A DNA stretch of 10,523 nucleotides from Flavobacteriales bacterium UBA7690 (GTDB taxonomy: Bacteria > Bacteroidota > Bacteroidia > Flavobacteriales_F > PHOS-HE28), in contig DLGQ01000012.1 of assembly GCA_002482775.1 (NCBI GenBank), positions 69,427-79,949 of the forward strand, given 5' to 3'. Below, one piece after another: positions 7,129 to 10,523 of the stretch. Both the position numbers and the translations under genes were made by a program. The stretch's first letter is position 1. Each line of letters begins with the position of its first letter. Below the pieces are notes generated by a model. That model had not been told where the DNA came from, did no database searches, and saw only the letters and a list, made by a program, of their open reading frames with translations.

Positions 7129-7176
7129 AACAAGGCCTAAGGTCTTTATAACTGGCGAAGTGCGAAGCCTTGTTTT
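7129..7176 (+). terminator. Possible long-loop terminator after the small membrane protein gene
   Basis: AACAAGGC (7129-7136) pairs exactly with GCCTTGTT (7167-7174), and the right arm runs into TTTT at 7173-7176. The 30 nt loop is long for an intrinsic terminator. A competing stem of AAGCC with GGCTT (7165-7169 and 7184-7188) overlaps it. It lies about 50 bp after the stop at 7077. Confidence 0.35.
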
Positions 7177-7328
7177 AAGCAGGGGCTTTGTCGTTCACTG
7201 TGGACGTCAGCATCCAAGCGTTCCATTGCAGCCACGAGCCACGTGCAGCGTAAAGGTCTTCAGTACTATCGGCTTCAACGGTCCGGCCGTGGTGCCCCCA
7301 TCGCTGGCTTCACGCGGCCGTGGATACA

Positions 7329-7412
7329 ATGCCGAGATTCGTGGGCTGGGTGCCGTTCGGGCTTACGGCTAGTTTCGTGGTCATCCTGCTCGTCGCTCGT
7401 CCCGCATCGTGA
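7329..7412 (+). CDS. Possible 27-residue leader or micro-membrane protein
   Basis: A short frame starts at ATG 7329 (MPRFVGWVPFGLT), continues with the hydrophobic run ASFVVILLVA and ends RPAS. Its TGA at 7410-7412 lies two bases before the ATG of the next gene at 7415. One hydrophobic helix flanked by Arg residues would suit a tiny membrane protein or a translational leader. Against this, frames this short are common by chance in GC-rich DNA, and no clear ribosome binding site is seen. The rest of the gap (7078-7328), apart from the terminator-like structure, shows no supported gene. Confidence 0.25.
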   Translation: MPRFVGWVPFGLTASFVVILLVARPAS

Positions 7413-7414
7413 AC

Positions 7415-8416
7415 ATGAATCCTTCCACCACCCAACAGCTCATCGGCAACGTCTGCGCCGGTCTCGCCACCCTCGTCTTCCTGTGGCCGCTGCAACGGTT
7501 CCTGTGGGAATGGGCGCGAAGGGAGGTGAGCAAAGATCAATGGGTGATGCCCGCCCTGTACATCCTGGTACCCCTGTGGCTGCTGTTGATGGTCGCGCTG
7601 CTCTGCGTTACAGCCAGTGGCGGCTTCGACTGGATCCGGTTGAGCCGCACCAAGCTCTACTTGCTCACCGTGGCTGGTGCGTTCGCGCTGGCGATGGCTT
7701 CCTACCTGTTCATCGGCCTGTACATCCGGCCCGGTTTCACGCCGCGCGGGCTTTACACTCCAGTGCTCTACCTCGTTACCCTCTCCACCGTGCTGTTGGT
7801 GGTCGGAAGCCTGAATCCGAAGCTCGCAGCCGCAATTCCAACCCAGTGGTTGCTCCGGCCATGGGCGTGGTTCACCGCCTTCAGCCTTGTGGTCTGCGTG
7901 GCCGTTGGCGGCTACTGGATCGCTACCAACGGCGTTCGCGGTGTGGTCGGCTTCGCCCACCGTATCAGCAACCTGGGCCCAGCATCCACGGAACAACTCG
8001 CTGAGATCGCCAAGCTTGATCCGGAGAACGATTTCGAAAGCCTGCTCTGGCGTGCGAATGGTGATGCGGGTAGCGAAGTGCGCGAGGCTGCCACTGCGCG
8101 CCTACGCTCGCATCCACAGTTCTTGGAGCGTCTGTCCAGCGAACTGGAGAGCGGCCATGTGGAACCTGCGCTGTCGTTCGTTCGCGATGCCACACTGACT
8201 TCCGCCGAACAAGCCCGCTTCGCCGGACCCGCACGCAAGGCGTTGCAGCGTTGGGTGGACCGCATCCCTGCATCGAACTACACCACGAAGGAAAACCTCA
8301 GGCGACTGCAGCGCTGGGGCACGGAGATGTTCCGCGTCCTCCCCGAAAAATTCGCCGGCACGGGTGTGGATTTCACCGAGGTCATCGCTGACTTCGAGTG
8401 GAGGCTCGAACAGTAG
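7415..8416 (+). CDS. Five-helix membrane protein with helical cytoplasmic tail, unknown function
   Basis: The protein has 333 residues from ATG 7415 (MNPSTTQQLIGN); a GTG two codons earlier at 7409 is an alternative. Hydrophobic segments lie at about 11-30, 46-66, 81-103, 112-131 and 149-170. The remaining 160 residues are polar and helical (EQLAEIAKLDPENDFESLLW, then DAGSEVREAATARLRSHPQF), with a hint of HEAT-like helix pairs around 196-260. No cysteines, metal ligands or catalytic motif stand out in the tail. I do not recognise the family. The stop TAG at 8414-8416 overlaps a GTG in frame with the next gene (TAGTG), and that gene's ATG at 8428 is 12 bp after the stop, so the two are almost certainly co-transcribed and probably act together. 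The tail may be the contact surface for the soluble partner; that is inference. Confidence 0.85.
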   Translation: MNPSTTQQLIGNVCAGLATLVFLWPLQRFLWEWARREVSKDQWVMPALYILVPLWLLLMVALLCVTASGGFDWIRLSRTKLYLLTVAGAFALAMASYLFIGLYIRPGFTPRGLYTPVLYLVTLSTVLLVVGSLNPKLAAAIPTQWLLRPWAWFTAFSLVVCVAVGGYWIATNGVRGVVGFAHRISNLGPASTEQLAEIAKLDPENDFESLLWRANGDAGSEVREAATARLRSHPQFLERLSSELESGHVEPALSFVRDATLTSAEQARFAGPARKALQRWVDRIPASNYTTKENLRRLQRWGTEMFRVLPEKFAGTGVDFTEVIADFEWRLEQ

Positions 8417-8427
8417 TGGATCCACGA

Positions 8428-9603
8428 ATGGAGATGAAGATCCCCGATCCCTTCAGCCAGCAGATCGCGGAGTTCCCCGCGCCTTTGCGCGCGCTCGTGG
8501 AGGCCGAGCTCGAAGCCGGCAACACCATCGTGGCCATCGAGAACGGGTTTCCCGCTGCGCCTTGTGGTGCGTCCGTCAAGCTGGCAAGAGCGGTGTGCGA
8601 TGAACGCCGGCGATCACAGGGCGAAGTGGAATTCTACGCGCGCAACAACGCTTCCTACGCGGGCGAGTTCACCACCGAACAGCGGCATTTCTTCGTACTC
8701 GAACCGCCGTTGCCGCCAGAACCGGAGCCGGACATGGACGCCATCCGCAAAGGGCTGGAGCCGAATCCGGATGTGTTCACACCCTTGGCCCAGCGGGAAG
8801 CAGGCTCTGGTTTGGAGAGCGCCAGGGCGCTGGTGCGGGAGAGCCTTGCTCCAGCGAATACAAACACGCCGGGTCGCGCGCTGACCCCGGCTCGGAGGCC
8901 GGGGCTGGCTACCACCGCAACCGCCACCAGCGTGAAGCGTCTGCTGCATTTCCGCGACCACCGACCGCCGCACAAGATCCAGTTCGCGCTGGAGCGTGAT
9001 CTGATGACCCTGTTCACCACCTCCATCGAAGACCGCCTGATCCTAACGGCCGGCGCCATGGTCGTCGGTGCGCGGTATGAATTTGAGCTGCGCTTCGAGG
9101 CGGCGATGCCGATCACGAATTGTTACTCGCTGCGCGTGGAGACATCATGGGCCGACGCAGCGGCGACGCACCACGACTATTACCGCAAGACGGCGGGCAG
9201 TTGGTTCGATCATTGGACACGCGAATTCATACCCGCCGATCCGCCCGCCGCTGATGAAGGTTCCTCTGCGCGTTACCGGGAGATCTGCGTCGCGTCGTTG
9301 AACGCCGAAGCGCATCTCGACACCGTGCCCGCGGTGCAACAAACCATCATAGCGGCGATGAAGACCGGCGCACGTTTCACCACCTCGAACAAGGAAGGCG
9401 ACACCAGCATCACTTGGAACGGTGAGCGCTTTGTGCGCATTGACCAAGGCGACTATCCGGATATGGTCGTCTTTTCCAGCGAGCCGGGATTCCTGGAAGC
9501 GCTGCGGAAATTCTACGACTGGGAGACTTCGAAGAACGTGTATCCCGAAAAGGTCTCCGACCTCGTGGCGTGGAAACTGATCTTGCGCTTGCTGCGGACG
9601 TAG
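8428..9603 (+). CDS. Two-part uncharacterised protein with hairpin-encoded linker
   Basis: The protein has 391 residues from ATG 8428. GTG at 8416 or 8398 would add 4 or 10 residues and overlap the upstream gene. Part one (about 7-95) reads FPAPLRALVEAELEAGN, IVAIENGFPAAPCGASVKLA, then VEFYARNNASYAGEFTTEQR and HFFVLEPP. Part two (about 187-391) has ARYEFELRFEAAMPITNCYS, SWADAAATHHDYYRK, WFDHWTREF, ARYREICVASLNAEAHL, KFYDWETSKNVYPEKV and AWKLILRLLR. Both blocks have the dense aromatic and charged pattern of conserved soluble domains and remind me of unnamed proteins seen in Verrucomicrobia and Planctomycetes, but I can give no family name or function. Between them lies a Pro/Ala/Thr/Arg linker (about 96-180). 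There is no signal peptide or membrane helix, so it is probably cytoplasmic. It is coupled to the membrane-protein gene upstream. No catalytic motif is recognised, though the HHDYY and DHW residues could be ligands. Confidence 0.85.
   Translation: MEMKIPDPFSQQIAEFPAPLRALVEAELEAGNTIVAIENGFPAAPCGASVKLARAVCDERRRSQGEVEFYARNNASYAGEFTTEQRHFFVLEPPLPPEPEPDMDAIRKGLEPNPDVFTPLAQREAGSGLESARALVRESLAPANTNTPGRALTPARRPGLATTATATSVKRLLHFRDHRPPHKIQFALERDLMTLFTTSIEDRLILTAGAMVVGARYEFELRFEAAMPITNCYSLRVETSWADAAATHHDYYRKTAGSWFDHWTREFIPADPPAADEGSSARYREICVASLNAEAHLDTVPAVQQTIIAAMKTGARFTTSNKEGDTSITWNGERFVRIDQGDYPDMVVFSSEPGFLEALRKFYDWETSKNVYPEKVSDLVAWKLILRLLRT
8885..8904. repeat. Perfect GC hairpin inside a coding region
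   Basis: CCCCGGC (8885-8891) and GCCGGGG (8898-8904) pair exactly around the loop TCGGAG, and the flanks GCTGA and CTGGC extend the pairing partly. It encodes residues about 153-159 (TPARRPG) in the linker of the 391-residue protein. Its core nearly matches the GC-rich hairpin at 3319-3334, consistent with a dispersed repeat tolerated in frame in an unstructured linker. Confidence 0.55.
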
Positions 9604-9619
9604 CGCGATAGGCACCGCC

Positions 9620-9664
9620 CTGATCGTCCTGCTGCTGTTGATGCGTGTGATACCCAACGATCAG
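9620..9664. terminator. Possible stem-loop between convergent genes
   Basis: CTGATCGT (9620-9627) pairs exactly with ACGATCAG (9657-9664) around a 29 nt loop, in the 125 bp gap between two convergent stops at 9603 and 9729. The loop is long and there is no T tract. The position fits a shared terminator, but the structure is weak. I see no gene in the gap. Confidence 0.25.
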
Positions 9665-9728
9665 AGGAACGAAGACCGACGGAATCCAACCAACTCGGCC
9701 TTGGTCGCGGCCGATCACGGCATCCGGC

Positions 9729-10394
9729 TCAGGGTGCAAGTTCCTCGAAGTGGTCCCATTGGCGGTTGTCGATCCGGTCATGCGTGGCGCGCAGCTTCAC
9801 CAGCAGCCATGCGCCATCGGTGCCGGTGCGCGCATGGTGATCGTGTACAAGGGCCACGGCACTGTCGATCATCGCGGCGCTCTTGGCGTAGTGGCCATCC
9901 TGGTACAGCAGCCAGCTATACCTGTACCAGTTGCCGCAACCCGTGTTGTGGAAGCGCTGTGCTCCGGGTGTGCTGAACATCATGTACCCATAGAGCGCAT
10001 GCACCGGCACGGCCATGAACAACACCGTGGCCAGCACGGCTGCACCTGCTGAATAGCGCGCTGCCTGTTGCCCTAGGGAACGCCGGTTGAGGAACGACCA
10101 GCCAGCCACTACCATCACAAGCAGGGCGATGAGAACAGCTCCTGGCCAGTACAGCAACCGGAAGGTGGCGTACAAGAGGAAGAGCCCAAGGGCCAGACGC
10201 GCCGTGTTCATGGGTTTCAGGAAGGAACTACCGTGAGTGCGTATGCACGAAGCGATGGTAAGCACGCTGCCCACGACCAGGAGGGCGCTGCCACCGTTCC
10301 ACTTCAGCCACTTCGAGAACAGCGCGAAGGCGAACACGAGCACACCCAGGAGGAAGAGGGTCGCGGCTTTGGAGGGGAGGGAGGTGGTGCTCAT
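9729..10394 (-). CDS. Five-helix membrane protein of unknown function
   Basis: The protein has 221 residues from the ATG at 10394 (MSTTSLPSKAATLFLLGVLV). The open frame continues upstream to the right edge of the window, but the added part (for example YVLSKGIVVLRYPRDTLALY) is not needed and the first helix starts directly after this ATG. Hydrophobic segments lie at about 10-29, 36-52, 66-81, 84-101 and 116-137. The last 80 residues are polar: FHNTGCGNWYRYSWLLYQDG, then HYAKSAAMIDSAVALVHDHH and a helical end EELAP. YQDGHYAKSAAMIDSAVAL has the spacing of a single TPR-like helix pair (small residues before and after the turn), which is only suggestive. The family is not recognised. The gene stands convergent to the 391-residue protein gene and is not part of its operon. 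Confidence 0.8.
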   Translation of the reverse strand: MSTTSLPSKAATLFLLGVLVFAFALFSKWLKWNGGSALLVVGSVLTIASCIRTHGSSFLKPMNTARLALGLFLLYATFRLLYWPGAVLIALLVMVVAGWSFLNRRSLGQQAARYSAGAAVLATVLFMAVPVHALYGYMMFSTPGAQRFHNTGCGNWYRYSWLLYQDGHYAKSAAMIDSAVALVHDHHARTGTDGAWLLVKLRATHDRIDNRQWDHFEELAP

Positions 10395-10523
10395 GTGCGG
10401 GGGTGACCAGTACAATGCTAACGTGTCGCGCGGGTAACGGAGCACCACAATGCCCTTGCTGAGGACATAACCCACATGCGGCGCTCGCTCACGGACGGCA
10501 TTTACCTGTTGCGCTGCGGCAAC
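10395..10523. other. Window-edge region, possible start of a plus-strand gene
   Basis: An ATG at 10476 opens a plus-strand frame to the window edge (MRRSLTDGIYLLRCGN, 16 codons). The opposite strand is also open here in the frame of the membrane-protein gene. Sixteen codons cannot decide between a divergent new gene and chance. Confidence 0.2.

Noticed and set aside
7160..7372. 70-codon plus-strand frame in the gap before the membrane-protein gene
   Set aside because: No motif, no start signal, and it overlaps a terminator-like structure and another short frame; chance is the simpler explanation.
7243..8004. 253-codon plus-strand frame overlapping the five-helix membrane protein
   Set aside because: It is Arg/Pro/His-rich, as expected for a shifted frame of GC-rich coding DNA; the overlapping frame has ordered membrane helices.
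9638..9976. Plus-strand frame of 112 codons after the 391-residue protein gene
   Set aside because: It mostly lies opposite the 221-residue membrane-protein gene and has the composition of a shadow frame.

Overview
The window looks like a chromosomal stretch of a GC-rich member of the Bacteroidota, probably a Flavobacteriales-type bacterium. The clearest evidence is a secreted protein at 1404-2393 (minus strand) with a signal peptide and a C-terminal region of the type IX secretion (T9SS) type A sorting kind. A DUF1624 acyltransferase-like membrane protein and a LemA plus DUF2207 pair fit that group, and the starts generally lack strong Shine-Dalgarno sequences. Lineage is an inference from these genes; no rRNA, tRNA, CRISPR array, phage gene or transposase was seen.

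Layout from left to right. (1) Minus strand 1-1102: the N-terminal 367 codons of a multi-pass DUF1624/HGSNAT-like protein that runs off the left edge. (2) Minus strand 1404-2393: the T9SS-sorted secreted protein. (3) Plus strand 2614-5189: lemA followed by a DUF2207 membrane protein with a glycine-rich tail. They are separated by about 275 bp of hairpin-rich sequence that happens to stay open in the DUF2207 frame. (4) Minus strand 5392-6465: a PLP-dependent class V aminotransferase-fold enzyme that ends convergently against the DUF2207 gene. (5) Plus strand 6625-7077: a small uncharacterised membrane protein of a recognisable but unnamed family. (6) Plus strand 7329-9603: a possible 27-codon leader ORF, a five-helix membrane protein with a helical cytoplasmic tail, and a two-part uncharacterised soluble protein, packed as a tight translationally coupled group. 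(7) Minus strand 9729-10394: a five-helix membrane protein of unknown function. The last about 130 bp may hold the start of another gene.

The only group with a recognised functional association is LemA plus DUF2207, two envelope proteins often found side by side. The least understood part is the coupled group at 7329-9603. Its second large gene encodes two conserved-looking blocks joined by a low-complexity linker, and the linker is written by a perfect GC-rich hairpin. That hairpin shares a core with a hairpin in the lemA/DUF2207 spacer, which suggests a dispersed hairpin repeat that has entered a coding region. Most of the rest looks like ordinary chromosomal gene content.
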